Positions 55,163 through 63,890 of a DNA stretch of 64,000 nt are shown here, one piece after another. The notes under the pieces are model-generated. The model was not told where the DNA came from. It worked only from the letters and a program-made list of their open reading frames with translations, and did not search any database. Both the position numbers and the translations under genes were made by a program. This stretch comes from Pirellulaceae bacterium (lineage in GTDB: Bacteria > Planctomycetota > Planctomycetia > Pirellulales > Pirellulaceae). The stretch is taken from assembly GCA_023382975.1 (NCBI GenBank), contig JAHDXO010000002.1:230489-294488 (forward strand), in the 5' to 3' direction. Position 1 is the stretch's first letter, and each line of letters begins with the position of its first letter.

Positions 55163-55669
55163 GTGAATCCGCCGCACTTCGACAACGAACGTTCGCCGAC
55201 GTTGCTCCCCAGGGTCGCGTCGCTGCTGACGGGTGGCGCGTATCTCGCCTACCTCAGCGGCGTGGCCTGCGCGACCACCGGCACGCCGTTTTGGTTGACC
55301 ACGCTGCTGGTTCTGGCCGGCGCCGCGGCAATCATGGCGGTGATGGTCGCGTGCGGCGTCAAGCTGGAGCGTCAGCAAGGCCCCGTCCGCCGGTTCGGTC
55401 TGTCAACCGTCTTTCTGATCACGATCCCGTTGTCGATCTATCTGGCCGCGATCCGCTGGATGCTTCAGGCCACGACACCCCAAGCGTTGACGCTCGCCCA
55501 GTGGACGATGGTCGGCGTCATCGCCATCACATTCATGCTGGTCACGACCATCCTGCTGCTTCACCTGGTCGAAGCCCTGATGTGGCTGGCGGTCGCCGGC
55601 CAACGACACGTGCGCCGCCGCAAGGGCCGGCGAGGGCTGACAAGTCCTACACCTGATCCTAAACGCTGA
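55163..55669 (+). CDS. Small integral membrane protein, four helices
   Basis: About 168 residues from GTG 55163; an ATG at 55130 would overlap the preceding gene by 23 bases. Four hydrophobic helices are visible (LLTGGAYLAYLSGVACATTG, FWLTTLLVLAGAAAIMAVMV, LSTVFLITIPLSIYLAAIRW, WTMVGVIAITFMLVTTILLL), with a basic C-terminal tail (RHVRRRKGRRG). I do not recognise a family. It follows the Tat oxidoreductase by 10 bases and is probably in its transcript. Confidence 0.6.
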   Translation: MNPPHFDNERSPTLLPRVASLLTGGAYLAYLSGVACATTGTPFWLTTLLVLAGAAAIMAVMVACGVKLERQQGPVRRFGLSTVFLITIPLSIYLAAIRWMLQATTPQALTLAQWTMVGVIAITFMLVTTILLLHLVEALMWLAVAGQRHVRRRKGRRGLTSPTPDPKR

Positions 55670-55732
55670 GCTTTCGGCACGAGCACGGATGACAGGACCG
55701 AGCTGCGGGCGAATCCTGAGCGTCGAGCCATT

Positions 55733-56806
55733 TCACCCGAAGGCCGCACCTGCGCCGCTGGTTTCCATCGGTTCCAGTTGGATCGGATAAGTGCCGTAGG
55801 TGCGGACCGTGTTCCACATGGCCAGATAATTTTCCGGTTTGACTTTCGAGTGGACGCTGTTGCTGGACGACAGGATGAACCCGCCGCCCGGCGCAGCGAC
55901 ACGGATGACTTCCTTGGTCTGCCGCACGACTTCGTCCATCGCACCGAAGGTCAGCAGGTGCGCGCAATCCACGTTGCCCTTCATGGCGAAGTGGTTGCCG
56001 TACTGCTGCTTCATCTGCCCGATGTCCAAGCCGCCGTTGGGATCGATCGGATCCAGACAATCCGGCCGGGCGTCGATGATCATGTCCAACAGCGGCAGAA
56101 TATTTCCGTCGCTGTGCTTGACCGTCAACAGTCCTTGTTCCTTGAATCCCGCAAAGACTCGCTTCAGCCCCGGGTACAGCAACTCGCGGAACGTCTTGGG
56201 CGACATCAGCGGGCCGTCCGTCGATGCGTAGTCGTCGCCGGTGAACACGAAATCGGCGCCCAGCCGCGCACATTCCTTGGCGTATTCGATGTTCAAATCG
56301 ACCGACATTTCCACCAAGCCGCGGATCAGATCGGGATCGGCCGCCAGAGCCATCAGGATATCTTGAAAGCCGACTAGATTCCGCGGAATCGAGAACACGT
56401 CGTTCAGATGTACGCCGATGGCCAGTTTGCCCTTGTAGCGGTCGACCAGACGCTTGAGGCTCTCGAAACGGTGGGGCGCCCGCGGATCGGGCGGTTCGTA
56501 GCGGCGCAAATCGTCCAGCGTCTGGATCGGCCCTTGAACGGCGATTACGTGCTCTTCCTCGGTCTTCTCGTAGACAATTCCGTATTCGCTGCGGAACCGC
56601 GTCTCCGAGACATCTTCCCGGCGGAAATCCGGTTGCGTGAGAATGGCGTCCAAGCCCATTCTCAAGGTGAATTCCTCCATCGTACACCCGGGCAGGATCG
56701 CTTCGCGCACGTTACGGTCCAATATCCACTCGAAATGCGGCACACGGTCGGGTTCCTCGTTTCGCAAAGCCGTCATCACACGTTCGTAGCAGGTCATTTG
56801 AGCCAT
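55733..56806 (-). CDS. Uroporphyrinogen decarboxylase (URO-D) family protein, corrinoid methyltransferase-like
   Basis: 357 residues from ATG 56806 (GGAGTTTTTGTCG upstream; TTG two codons earlier is possible). It starts YERVMTALRNEEPDRVPHFE, like MtaA/CmuA-type URO-D members rather than HemE, and has VHLNDVFSIPRNLVGFQDIL, FVFTGDDYASTDGPLMSPKT and VKHSDGNILPLLDMIID, where H and D probably bind metal, and DPNGGLDIGQMKQQYG. The heme decarboxylase motifs of HemE are missing. Such proteins are abundant in planctomycetes and are thought to move methyl groups or act on glycans, but partner corrinoid proteins are not next to it. Confidence 0.8.
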   Translation of the reverse strand: MAQMTCYERVMTALRNEEPDRVPHFEWILDRNVREAILPGCTMEEFTLRMGLDAILTQPDFRREDVSETRFRSEYGIVYEKTEEEHVIAVQGPIQTLDDLRRYEPPDPRAPHRFESLKRLVDRYKGKLAIGVHLNDVFSIPRNLVGFQDILMALAADPDLIRGLVEMSVDLNIEYAKECARLGADFVFTGDDYASTDGPLMSPKTFRELLYPGLKRVFAGFKEQGLLTVKHSDGNILPLLDMIIDARPDCLDPIDPNGGLDIGQMKQQYGNHFAMKGNVDCAHLLTFGAMDEVVRQTKEVIRVAAPGGGFILSSSNSVHSKVKPENYLAMWNTVRTYGTYPIQLEPMETSGAGAAFG

Positions 56807-56989
56807 CGACAAAAACTCCGATCAGCAACCACGGGAAAGCAGGGGGAAAACACGCCATGCATTGTGGCGGGTCTTGGGCGAGCGGTAAAGGGAGCAGTCG
56901 GTTGCTTGACGGCGGCGGGGTGCTTGCCGTAGGCTTTCCACTTGCCGAAGTATCTGCATTCCCACCCTCCAACCACAAGGAACCGCATC

Positions 56990-58147
56990 ATGTTGCACCG
57001 TCGCAACGGGTTTTTCCGTACATTCCTTCGCATCGGCGCGCTGTCGCTGGTCGCTTGGCTGGCTGTCCTGGCCGTGATGCAGCAACCGCAGCAGGCCGCG
57101 GACGGTCCTCTGAAGCAAATCCGCAAGAAGCTGATCGCCAAGCGCGAGGCGGGCGATCCGGCCGCGCCGTTGAAACAATCCGAATTGCTGGTCTCGCTGC
57201 CGCCGTACGTCAACACGCCGGACGGGATGTGTCTGTATCCCGACGGCAACATCATCCTGGCGGTTCCGAACGTGAACGACCAGTCGTATCCCGGGTTCCT
57301 CATGAAGATCACGCCGCAGAACAAGGCCGAGATTTTCTATCCTTGCCCGCTGCATCCGGACACCGGCCGGGCGTACCCGTTCGGGATCTGCGTCGGGGCG
57401 GACGGGGACTTGTTCTACGCCGATCTTCAGTGGTTCGCCGATCCGGCGACTCCGAATTTCAAATCTCGCGTGATGCGCATTCCGATGCAGGACGGCAAGC
57501 CGGGACTCGCCGTGCCCGTGGTGTCCGGCCTGGTGGCGGCCAATGCCGTGGTCGTCCGCGACGGCCATTTGTACGTGAGCGACACGATCATGGTGCCGGA
57601 TTCCAAGCCGCTGATCAGCGGCGTGTTTCGCATTCCGCTCAGTGAGGAAGGCCTCGAGCTGGAAGGCCCGTTGGAAAAGAGCCCCTACCTGATCGCGACC
57701 ATCAAGACGTTTCACGAGAAGATTCCGTTCGGCGCCGACGGACTGACGTTTGACAGCAAGGGCAATCTGTACATCGGCAACTTCGCCGATGGCACGGTCC
57801 ATCAAGTGAAGTTCGACGAACAAGGCAAACCGCAGCCGGCGACGATTTTTGCCCGAGCCGATTTCATGAAGAGCGCCGACGGACTGTTCTGCGACACCAA
57901 GACCGACATCGTCTACGTAGCCGATTCGATGGCCAACGCCGTCCAGATGGTCTACCCGGACGGCTCGGTCAAAACGTTGGCGCAAGATCCCGAAAACGAC
58001 GGCACCGACGGGCGACTGGACCAGCCTGCCGAAGTGCTGATTCGCGGCAAAGAGCTGATCGGCTCGAACTTCGACTTCCCCGTCGAAGGCGGCGTGAACA
58101 CCAAGTTCGAGATCCCCAACACGCTGGTCCGCATCCCGCTGGACTGA
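56990..58147 (+). CDS. Exported SMP-30/gluconolactonase-like beta-propeller protein
   Basis: 385 residues from ATG 56990 (CACAAGGAACCGCATC upstream). An N-terminal hydrophobic signal (FLRIGALSLVAWLAVLAVMQ) leads to an SMP-30/LRE-like six-bladed propeller: NTPDGMCLYPDGNIILAVPN, FGICVGADGDLFYADLQWF, GADGLTFDSKGNLYIGNFAD, SADGLFCDTKTDIVYVADSM and FDFPVEGGVNTKFEIPNT. Such proteins hydrolyse lactones or only bind. It diverges from the URO-D gene. A perfect hairpin follows. Confidence 0.8.
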   Translation: MLHRRNGFFRTFLRIGALSLVAWLAVLAVMQQPQQAADGPLKQIRKKLIAKREAGDPAAPLKQSELLVSLPPYVNTPDGMCLYPDGNIILAVPNVNDQSYPGFLMKITPQNKAEIFYPCPLHPDTGRAYPFGICVGADGDLFYADLQWFADPATPNFKSRVMRIPMQDGKPGLAVPVVSGLVAANAVVVRDGHLYVSDTIMVPDSKPLISGVFRIPLSEEGLELEGPLEKSPYLIATIKTFHEKIPFGADGLTFDSKGNLYIGNFADGTVHQVKFDEQGKPQPATIFARADFMKSADGLFCDTKTDIVYVADSMANAVQMVYPDGSVKTLAQDPENDGTDGRLDQPAEVLIRGKELIGSNFDFPVEGGVNTKFEIPNTLVRIPLD

Positions 58148-58163
58148 AGCGACCCGCAGCACA

Positions 58164-58197
58164 CCGAAGCGTATCTCCGTCGCTGGATACGCTTCGG
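58164..58197. terminator. Bidirectional terminator-like hairpin
   Basis: CCGAAGCGTATC and GATACGCTTCGG pair perfectly over 12 bp around a 10-base loop, between two convergent genes (stop at 58147 and stop at 58211). No long T tract. Confidence 0.7.
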
Positions 58198-58210
58198 CTT
58201 CGGGACTTGC

Positions 58211-58669
58211 TCAGAAATCCAGGACTCGCTGCGCGTTGCGGGCGAGTTGGCGTTTTTCCTTTTGAGCCAGCTCCACCAAGTCTTGGAATATGCCGCGCAC
58301 TTGATCGTCCGGAGCATTCTCGGCTCGGTCGCGGTAGACGGCGATCAGACAGTCGTCGAACTCCAGGCCCATCTGAATCACCTCGTCGACCGACATGTCC
58401 GCTGAAATGTCCAAGTCCTTGACGACGTCGCAGCACGGCCGAAACTTGTGGCCCACTTTGAAGCAAGCGTTCAGCAAGTGCCGCGGCGCCGAATGCTCGT
58501 ACGCCGCCAGCGTCTGAGCCATGTTCTGTTCGTGGCGGCTCATGTAGTCCAACAGCATCTTGATCCGCTCTTTTTCCGACTGACAGCTCAACTGGTCGTA
58601 GAATTCGCTGACCTGACGATGGAACTGTTGGGCGTGCTCAAGAATGTCCCGAGTCTGTTCGTTGCTCAT
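58211..58669 (-). CDS. Ferritin/rubrerythrin-like four-helix protein
   Basis: 152 residues, almost wholly helical. Helix 1 (AQQFHRQVSEFYDQLSCQSE) and helix 2 (IKMLLDYMSRHEQNMAQTLA), then VDEVIQMGLEFDDCLIAVYR and GIFQDLVELAQKEKRQLARN, follow the rubrerythrin/ferritin-like pattern of E..Y..L and HE. Some ligand positions are not the usual Glu (for example EFDDCLIAVY), so a diiron site is uncertain. CFKVGHKFRPCCDVVKD adds three cysteines. Start at ATG 58669 after AAGGGATCGACC. It stands alone and faces away from the nqr operon. Confidence 0.6.
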   Translation of the reverse strand: MSNEQTRDILEHAQQFHRQVSEFYDQLSCQSEKERIKMLLDYMSRHEQNMAQTLAAYEHSAPRHLLNACFKVGHKFRPCCDVVKDLDISADMSVDEVIQMGLEFDDCLIAVYRDRAENAPDDQVRGIFQDLVELAQKEKRQLARNAQRVLDF

Positions 58670-59057
58670 GGTCGATCCCTTTGATTCCCTTGCCTAAGTA
58701 GACTTTCGAGGAGAATATCGAATATCTGCATTGACAAATGCAATTTTATGGATCTCGGGCAAGTTCGTCCAGTGGGATGGTGGCTCGAACGAACGAGTCC
58801 GCGGATTCTCGCAAAGAACAGATGGCCATCTCTCTTGGGGGCGAGTCATAAATCGAAGCCGAAGCTTCAGCAGACGTCCGTTCAATCGTCACAATTTGCG
58901 TAGGTGGCCTTGAAAGCCGAATCTGTCGCGGCTAGACTTGTAACATTCATACCCTTTAATCGGTTACCGGCACCGCGGCTCAGGCCTAGCGAGTCGAAAT
59001 CGTCGAATAGAAGCCCGGTCGGTGCTGGAACAGTACGAAGAAACGACCTGTCCGACC
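58670..59057. other. Divergent intergenic region, 388 bases, before the nqr-like operon
   Basis: AT-rich near 58690-58760, containing the palindrome TGCATT-GACA-AATGCA (58727-58742), which may regulate either side. Between 58900 and 59057 I see TTGTAACATTCATACCC but no convincing -35/-10 pair. No gene or RNA recognised. Confidence 0.45.
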
Positions 59058-60440
59058 ATGAAACTCCGTGGCGGTTACAATATCAGGCTTGCCGGCCGGC
59101 CGGCGGGCCAGATCTGCGCTTTGACCGAGCCGGATGTATTGCTGTTGCCGCAACGAACGCGACGATTGCGGTTCAACAAGTTGCTGGTCAAGAATGGTCA
59201 GAGCGTGCGTTGCGGTCAGGCGTTGGCCGTCGCTTCTGGCCAGTTTGACCTGCCGCTGTTGTCCCCGATGAGCGGTGTTGTTCGTCTGCGAGTTCATCGT
59301 GGCCACATTCAGCTCGACTCGTTGAGCGCCGGCCCACCGCAGGTTCCAGTGTCCGGTGATAGTCCCTATGGTGGTCAGCGGCAATCGCTGATCGATCTGG
59401 GTGCGTGGCCGTATTTGTTCGACGCGTTCGACGATTCCGTGCCCGATCCTGCTCGACCAGCCACCGCGGCGATCGTGGCGACTACCCGTCTGGAACCGTT
59501 CGCGGGTCCGCGGGGCGATGTCTTGTTGAACGGATCGCTGGATGCATTCTTGCGCGGACTGGAAAGCCTCGCTTCGCTGGTCGAGGGATCGGTCTACGTC
59601 GCGATCCCCCGTACGCGCAGCCAACTGGGAATGCAACTGCGCGAGCAGCTTGTTGGCAGAGCCCGGATCGAGGCGATCGACATCCCGCTGCGCTACCCCA
59701 TGGACCATTTCAACGTGTTGGCCCGAGCCCTTGGGCTGGGACCTCGCCGCGGCGGTGGGAAAGGCAGTACGGTCTGGGGAGTTCGGACAGAAGGCGTGTT
59801 GGCCATCGACCAAGCCTTGCATGCCCACCAGCCGCTATTGGACCGGGTGGTGGCGGTGGGGGGCTCGGCGGTTCGTGAACCGATCCATGTTCGATCGCCG
59901 CTGGGGTATCCGATCGAGACGCTGTTGGCGGGGCGAGTCTCCAGCGAACCGCGGCGCGTGATCGACGGGGGGATCTTGAACGGTGAAACGGTCGGCGAGC
60001 AGCAACTGGGGGTCGGTGCCGAATCCGGCGGCCTGACGGTGCTGCTCGAACCGACTCGCCGCGAGCTGTGGGGTTTTGTCCGTACCGGGTTGGACCGCAT
60101 ATCGTACAGCAACTGCTTCTTGAGCCTGCTGCGACCACGCTACGTCGAACGGCTGACAACCGCGTTGCGGGGCGAACATCGGCCGTGCATCGGCTGCGGT
60201 TTCTGCGAGGAACTGTGTCCGGCGGGAATCATGCCGCACCTGATCCACAAGTTGGCCTACCAGGATGCGTTGGAGGAGATCGACCGCTGCGCGGCGCACA
60301 AATGCGTGGGTTGCGGGCTGTGCAGTTACGTCTGTCCTGCGAAGCTCGATCTGCGTCGCGAGATTTTGGACGCCAACGAAGCGATTCGCCGCGACTTGCA
60401 CGCGACCGCAGCGACGGAGACCGAGGAGGTAGTGGGGTGA
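59058..60440 (+). CDS. nqrA: NqrA-like subunit with an RnfC-type 2x[4Fe-4S] domain
   Basis: 460 residues. Start at ATG 59058 (MKLRGGYNIRLAGRPAGQIC), matching NqrA N-termini; a GTG at 59022 is possible. It keeps NqrA phrases: GQSVRCGQALAVASGQFDLP, LLSPMSGVVRLRVHRG, GGSAVREPIHVRSPLGYPIE, RRVIDGGILNGETVGEQQLG and YSNCFLSLLRP. NqrA of characterised sodium pumps has no iron-sulfur cluster. Here C377/C380/C383/C387 (CIGCGFCEELCPAGI) and C416/C419/C422/C426 (CVGCGLCSYVCPAKL) form two [4Fe-4S] sites exactly as in RnfC. So the protein is an RNF/NQR intermediate. Its stop overlaps the nqrB start (GTGA). Confidence 0.88.
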   Translation: MKLRGGYNIRLAGRPAGQICALTEPDVLLLPQRTRRLRFNKLLVKNGQSVRCGQALAVASGQFDLPLLSPMSGVVRLRVHRGHIQLDSLSAGPPQVPVSGDSPYGGQRQSLIDLGAWPYLFDAFDDSVPDPARPATAAIVATTRLEPFAGPRGDVLLNGSLDAFLRGLESLASLVEGSVYVAIPRTRSQLGMQLREQLVGRARIEAIDIPLRYPMDHFNVLARALGLGPRRGGGKGSTVWGVRTEGVLAIDQALHAHQPLLDRVVAVGGSAVREPIHVRSPLGYPIETLLAGRVSSEPRRVIDGGILNGETVGEQQLGVGAESGGLTVLLEPTRRELWGFVRTGLDRISYSNCFLSLLRPRYVERLTTALRGEHRPCIGCGFCEELCPAGIMPHLIHKLAYQDALEEIDRCAAHKCVGCGLCSYVCPAKLDLRREILDANEAIRRDLHATAATETEEVVG

Positions 60441-61525
60441 AGTTGCTAGAGAAGCTGTTCGACCGCACTCGGCCGCAATTCGAACCGGGCGGCCGCTGGC
60501 ATCTGTTGCGGCCGTTGGCACAGGGCACCGAAGCGTTCTTTTTCGGCTCGAACGAGACCACGCACGCCGCGCCGCATGCGCGCGATCCGCTGGACAGCAA
60601 GCGGTTCATGATGATGGTCATCATCGCGTTGTTTCCGGCGTTCCTCGCATCCGTCTATTTCTTCGGGTTGCGCGTGATCGCCATGATGGCCGTCTCGTAC
60701 ATCGCCGGGGGGATTGTCGAGGTAGCCTTCGCCATCCTCCGCAAGAAGGACATTCACGAGGGCTTCTTTGTCACGGGGTTCCTCTTTCCCCTGGTCGTCC
60801 CGCCGACAACTCCGCTGTGGGTGGTGGCCGTCGGCGTCGTGTTCGGCGTCCTGGTGGGCAAGGAGGTGTTCGGCGGCACGGGGCGGAACCTATTCAATCC
60901 GGTGCTGGTCGGCCGCGCGTTCTTGGCCGTGGCGTACCCGCGTCCGCTGGCTTCGGGGTTTGTGATCCCGGGCGATTGGCCGTGGGGCCGGTTGACCGAG
61001 TATGTGACGCTGGCCAACACCGACGCCATCTCGGGGGCCACTCCGTTGGTGCTCGGCAAGCAGGGCCAGTACGCCAGCCTGATGGATCTGTTGCTGGGCA
61101 GCGTTACTGGAAGCGCCGGCGAGACAGCGGCGCTGGCTATCTTGATCGGCGGGGTATTCCTTTGCATGGTGCGGGTGGCCAACTACCGCAACGTCGTCGG
61201 GATTCTGGGGACGGTCTTCGTGTTTTCGGCCATTTTGCACCAAGCTGATCCGTCGCGGTTCGGACCGCCGCTGTGGCATTTGCTGGCAGGGGGGCTTTTT
61301 CTGGGCGCATTTTTCATGGCGACGGATCCGGTGACCAGTCCGGCGACCAACGGCGGCAAGTGGGTCTACGGCATCCTGATCGGCGTGCTGGTCGTGTTGA
61401 TCCGCAACTTCAGCGGCTGGGTCGAGGGCGTGATGTTCGCCATCCTGCTGGGCAACTTGGCCAGTCCGTTGATCGACGAGGTCTTCATCGGGTTGCGCAT
61501 GCGGAGGCTCCAGCGTGAAGAGTAA
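60437..61525 (+). CDS. nqrB: Na+-translocating NADH:quinone reductase subunit B (NqrB)
   Basis: 362 residues from GTG 60437, which overlaps the nqrA stop. NqrB is a membrane subunit that carries covalent FMN and riboflavin and conducts Na+. It shows the NqrB-specific N-terminal extension absent from RnfD (WHLLRPLAQGTEAFFFGSNE and APHARDPLDSKRFMMMVIIA), then about ten membrane helices, the flavinylation site in ANTDAISGATPLVLGK (Thr of SGAT), and FNPVLVGRAFLAVAYPRP, FFMATDPVTSPATNGGKWVY. Its end overlaps nqrC by 11 bases. Confidence 0.95.
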   Translation: MKLLEKLFDRTRPQFEPGGRWHLLRPLAQGTEAFFFGSNETTHAAPHARDPLDSKRFMMMVIIALFPAFLASVYFFGLRVIAMMAVSYIAGGIVEVAFAILRKKDIHEGFFVTGFLFPLVVPPTTPLWVVAVGVVFGVLVGKEVFGGTGRNLFNPVLVGRAFLAVAYPRPLASGFVIPGDWPWGRLTEYVTLANTDAISGATPLVLGKQGQYASLMDLLLGSVTGSAGETAALAILIGGVFLCMVRVANYRNVVGILGTVFVFSAILHQADPSRFGPPLWHLLAGGLFLGAFFMATDPVTSPATNGGKWVYGILIGVLVVLIRNFSGWVEGVMFAILLGNLASPLIDEVFIGLRMRRLQREE

Positions 61526-62129
61526 CGTGTATACGATTTGCTATGCCGTCGCAGTCGGCGCATTGTGCGCGGGGTTGCTGACCGGCGCCGCGGAATTCAC
61601 GGCACCCTACCGCGAGGCGAACCAGCGGGCGGACGCGATGCGCAACATCCTGGCCGTGCTCGAAGTCCCGATCGGTCCGCGGGCGGGGGCCGAGGAACTT
61701 GCGCGAGTGTTCGAGCGGCGGGTGCGCCAGGAAACGCTGGGGCCGCTGACCGTCTATCAATTGTTGGGCGACGATCCGGACGCGGAACCCGAGTTGGTGG
61801 CCGTGGATGTGGTGGGACCGGGGCTGTGGGGACCGATCCGCGGTTTTGTTTCGCTCGAGCCCGATTGGAATACGATTCGCGGGGTGACTTTTCACGATCA
61901 CCAGGAGACGCCGGGACTGGGGGCCGAGATCTCGGGCGAGGCATTTCGCAGCCAGTTTCGCGGCAAGCGACTGCTCGCCGACGACGGGACGCCGGGATTT
62001 CGAGTGGTCACCAGCGGCGCGCAGGGCCCCTTGGAAGTGGACGGAATCTCCGGAGCCACGATCACTTGCGACCGGGTCGCGGACCTGATCCGCAACTTGG
62101 CCCGGCAGATTGCGGAGGAGCGACGATGA
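61515..62129 (+). CDS. nqrC: NqrC subunit, FMN-binding
   Basis: 204 residues from GTG 61515, within the nqrB end. One N-terminal membrane anchor (NVYTICYAVAVGALCAGLLT) precedes the periplasmic domain with the flavin acceptor Thr in VDGISGATITCDRVADLI near residue 180 and GPGLWGPIRGFVSLEPDWNT. Shorter than the usual 250-260 residues. Flavinylation needs ApbE, which is not in the window. Stop overlaps nqrD start (ATGA). Confidence 0.92.
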   Translation: MKSNVYTICYAVAVGALCAGLLTGAAEFTAPYREANQRADAMRNILAVLEVPIGPRAGAEELARVFERRVRQETLGPLTVYQLLGDDPDAEPELVAVDVVGPGLWGPIRGFVSLEPDWNTIRGVTFHDHQETPGLGAEISGEAFRSQFRGKRLLADDGTPGFRVVTSGAQGPLEVDGISGATITCDRVADLIRNLARQIAEERR

Positions 62130-62806
62130 GCATCGCCAACGTGGAGGCCTCGGCCGGGGCCGAGAAATGCGGCGGCTGCGGGCGCAAAGGATTTTGTGAC
62201 GGCAAGGGGCTGGCCACGTTCAAGGAAGGCTCCTGGACGAGCAATCCCGTCGCGGTGCAGACCTTGGGCATCTGCCCGACGCTGGCCGTCACCACTCGGC
62301 TCGAAAACTCGTTGGTCATGGGCGTCGCGATGATTTTCGTCTGCGTGGGCTCGTCGTTCATGCTGTCCTTGCTCCGCAACACGACGCCCCGCCGTATCCG
62401 GCTGATCGCCTCGGTCGCCATCATCGCCACGTTTGTCATCCTGATCGACCAGTTCCTGAAGGCATTCTATTGGGAGATGTCCCGGCAGCTCGGTCCCTAC
62501 GTCGGGTTGATCATCACCAACTGTATCGTGCTGGGGCGGGCGGAAGCGTTCGCCATGCAGAACAAGCCGCAACTGGCCATCGTCGACGCGCTGGCGGCGG
62601 CGATCGGGTTCGCCGGTATTCTGGCCATCGTGGGTTTCTTCCGGGAGTTGCTGGGCGAGGGCACCTTGCTCGGCTTCACGGTCCTCGATCCGCAGTGGTA
62701 CACCAAGAACCTGGTCATGGTGCTAGCTCCCGGCGCGTTTGTCGTGATGGGTTTCTTGATCGCTTTTTTCAATTGGCTGCAACAGAAGAACGTCGAAAAG
62801 GTCTGA
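62126..62806 (+). CDS. nqrD: NqrD subunit with an extra N-terminal cysteine motif
   Basis: 226 residues. The core is a normal NqrD/RnfE membrane protein of six helices: NPVAVQTLGICPTLAVTTRL with the conserved membrane Cys (C50) that shares an iron-sulfur centre with NqrE, ENSLVMGVAMIFVCVGSSFM, LIITNCIVLGRAEAFAMQNK and GFFRELLGEGTLLGF. Unusual is an N-terminal extension with C15, C18 and C24 (KCGGCGRKGFCDGKG) not found in usual NqrD, which starts near the NPxAxQ segment. It might bind a metal or a cluster. Three bases separate it from nqrE. Confidence 0.92.
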   Translation: MSIANVEASAGAEKCGGCGRKGFCDGKGLATFKEGSWTSNPVAVQTLGICPTLAVTTRLENSLVMGVAMIFVCVGSSFMLSLLRNTTPRRIRLIASVAIIATFVILIDQFLKAFYWEMSRQLGPYVGLIITNCIVLGRAEAFAMQNKPQLAIVDALAAAIGFAGILAIVGFFRELLGEGTLLGFTVLDPQWYTKNLVMVLAPGAFVVMGFLIAFFNWLQQKNVEKV

Positions 62807-62809
62807 GCC

Positions 62810-63397
62810 ATGCCGGAAACACCGTCTCTGTTTGCCATCGTCCTGACCGCCGCGCTGACGAACAACATCCTGCTGGGCAAGTTCCTGGGCATGTGTTCGT
62901 TCCTGAGTTGCTCGAAGCAGATCAACACGGCTTTGGGGCTGGGAGTCGCGGTGACGTTTGTGCTGACGGGCACGATCATGGTCAATCACCTGGTCTACCA
63001 CTACCTGCTCGTGCCGCTGGGGCTCCAGCACCTGATGCTGATCATCTTCATCGCGGTGATCGCCGGCTGCGTCCAGTTCGTCGAGATGTTCATCGAGCGA
63101 TTCAGCCCGCGGCTGTATTACGCCCTGGGCATTTTCCTGCCGTTGATCACCGTCAATTGCGCGATTCTGGGCGCGGCGTTGTTCATGGTGATCGACGAAT
63201 ACAACCTGTTGGAAACGTTGGCGTTTGGATTCGGATCGGGGATCGGTTGGCTGCTGGCCATCGTGCTGCTGGCCGGACTGCGGAAACGGATGGGCTACAG
63301 CGATCCTCCCAAGCCGTTCCGGGGCGTTGCCATCACGATGATCCTGACCGGGATCATGGCCTTGGCGTTCATGGGATTCGCGGGCATGGGACAGTGA
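62810..63397 (+). CDS. nqrE: NqrE membrane subunit
   Basis: 195 residues with six membrane helices. Conserved segments are ALTNNILLGKFLGMCSFLSC with the cluster-binding Cys, IIFIAVIAGCVQFVEMFIER, YALGIFLPLITVNCAILGAA and ETLAFGFGSGIGWLLAIVLL. NqrE pairs with NqrD in the membrane around a [2Fe-2S] centre. It begins 3 bases after nqrD and ends 7 before the ferredoxin-like gene. Confidence 0.95.
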   Translation: MPETPSLFAIVLTAALTNNILLGKFLGMCSFLSCSKQINTALGLGVAVTFVLTGTIMVNHLVYHYLLVPLGLQHLMLIIFIAVIAGCVQFVEMFIERFSPRLYYALGIFLPLITVNCAILGAALFMVIDEYNLLETLAFGFGSGIGWLLAIVLLAGLRKRMGYSDPPKPFRGVAITMILTGIMALAFMGFAGMGQ

Positions 63398-63404
63398 GGC
63401 GACA

Positions 63405-63890
63405 ATGATCTACGTATGGGCGATTCTGGTCTCGTCCGGTGTGCTGGTCGCGCTGGCCGTGGTGTTGTTGATCGCCGAACGCTTGCTCGTGAACTACGGC
63501 ATCTGCCGACTCCGCGTTCAAGAGGGCGAACAGGTTCGCGAGATCGACTTGGCGGGCGGCCAGACGCTGCTGGCCGCGTTGCAGGACGCCGGGATCGAAG
63601 TGCCTGCGGCCTGCGGCGGCAAGGGGGCCTGCGGGTACTGCAAGGTCAAGGTGACCGAGGGCGGCGGGCCGGTGCTGCCCACCGAGGCGCCGTTCCTGTC
63701 CCGCCGGGAACTGACCGACGGGCTGCGTTTGGCCTGCCAGGTCAAGGTGAAGCAGGACTTGGGTTTGAAGATTCCCGACTTCTTGGAAGTCGTCGAGAGC
63801 ATGGTCCGCAACCACACCTTCGATTCCACCAAGCGTTGGCACTTTCACATCGAGGGAGAGAATGGACAAGGTAAATCTGCAAGAGGTTGA
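63405..63890 (+). CDS. nqrF: NqrF-like protein with only the membrane anchor and [2Fe-2S] domain
   Basis: 161 residues against about 400-410 in characterised NqrF. One membrane helix (YVWAILVSSGVLVALAVVLL) leads to a plant-type ferredoxin domain with C70, C76, C79 and C111 (AACGGKGACGYCKVKV, LRLACQVKV), the same positions as in Vibrio NqrF. The FAD and NADH-binding reductase domain is missing; the protein ends after VESMVRNHTFDSTKRWHFHI and a short tail. The DNA beyond is not a frameshifted NqrF but a NuoE-like gene that overlaps by 29 bases. So an electron-entry role as a membrane ferredoxin, fed by another module, is inferred. Confidence 0.9.
   Translation: MIYVWAILVSSGVLVALAVVLLIAERLLVNYGICRLRVQEGEQVREIDLAGGQTLLAALQDAGIEVPAACGGKGACGYCKVKVTEGGGPVLPTEAPFLSRRELTDGLRLACQVKVKQDLGLKIPDFLEVVESMVRNHTFDSTKRWHFHIEGENGQGKSARG

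Noticed and set aside
58731..58760. TTGACA as -35 of the nqr-like operon
   Set aside because: No -10 box lies at a suitable distance, and the hexamer is part of the TGCATTGACAAATGCA palindrome about 320 bases from the start.
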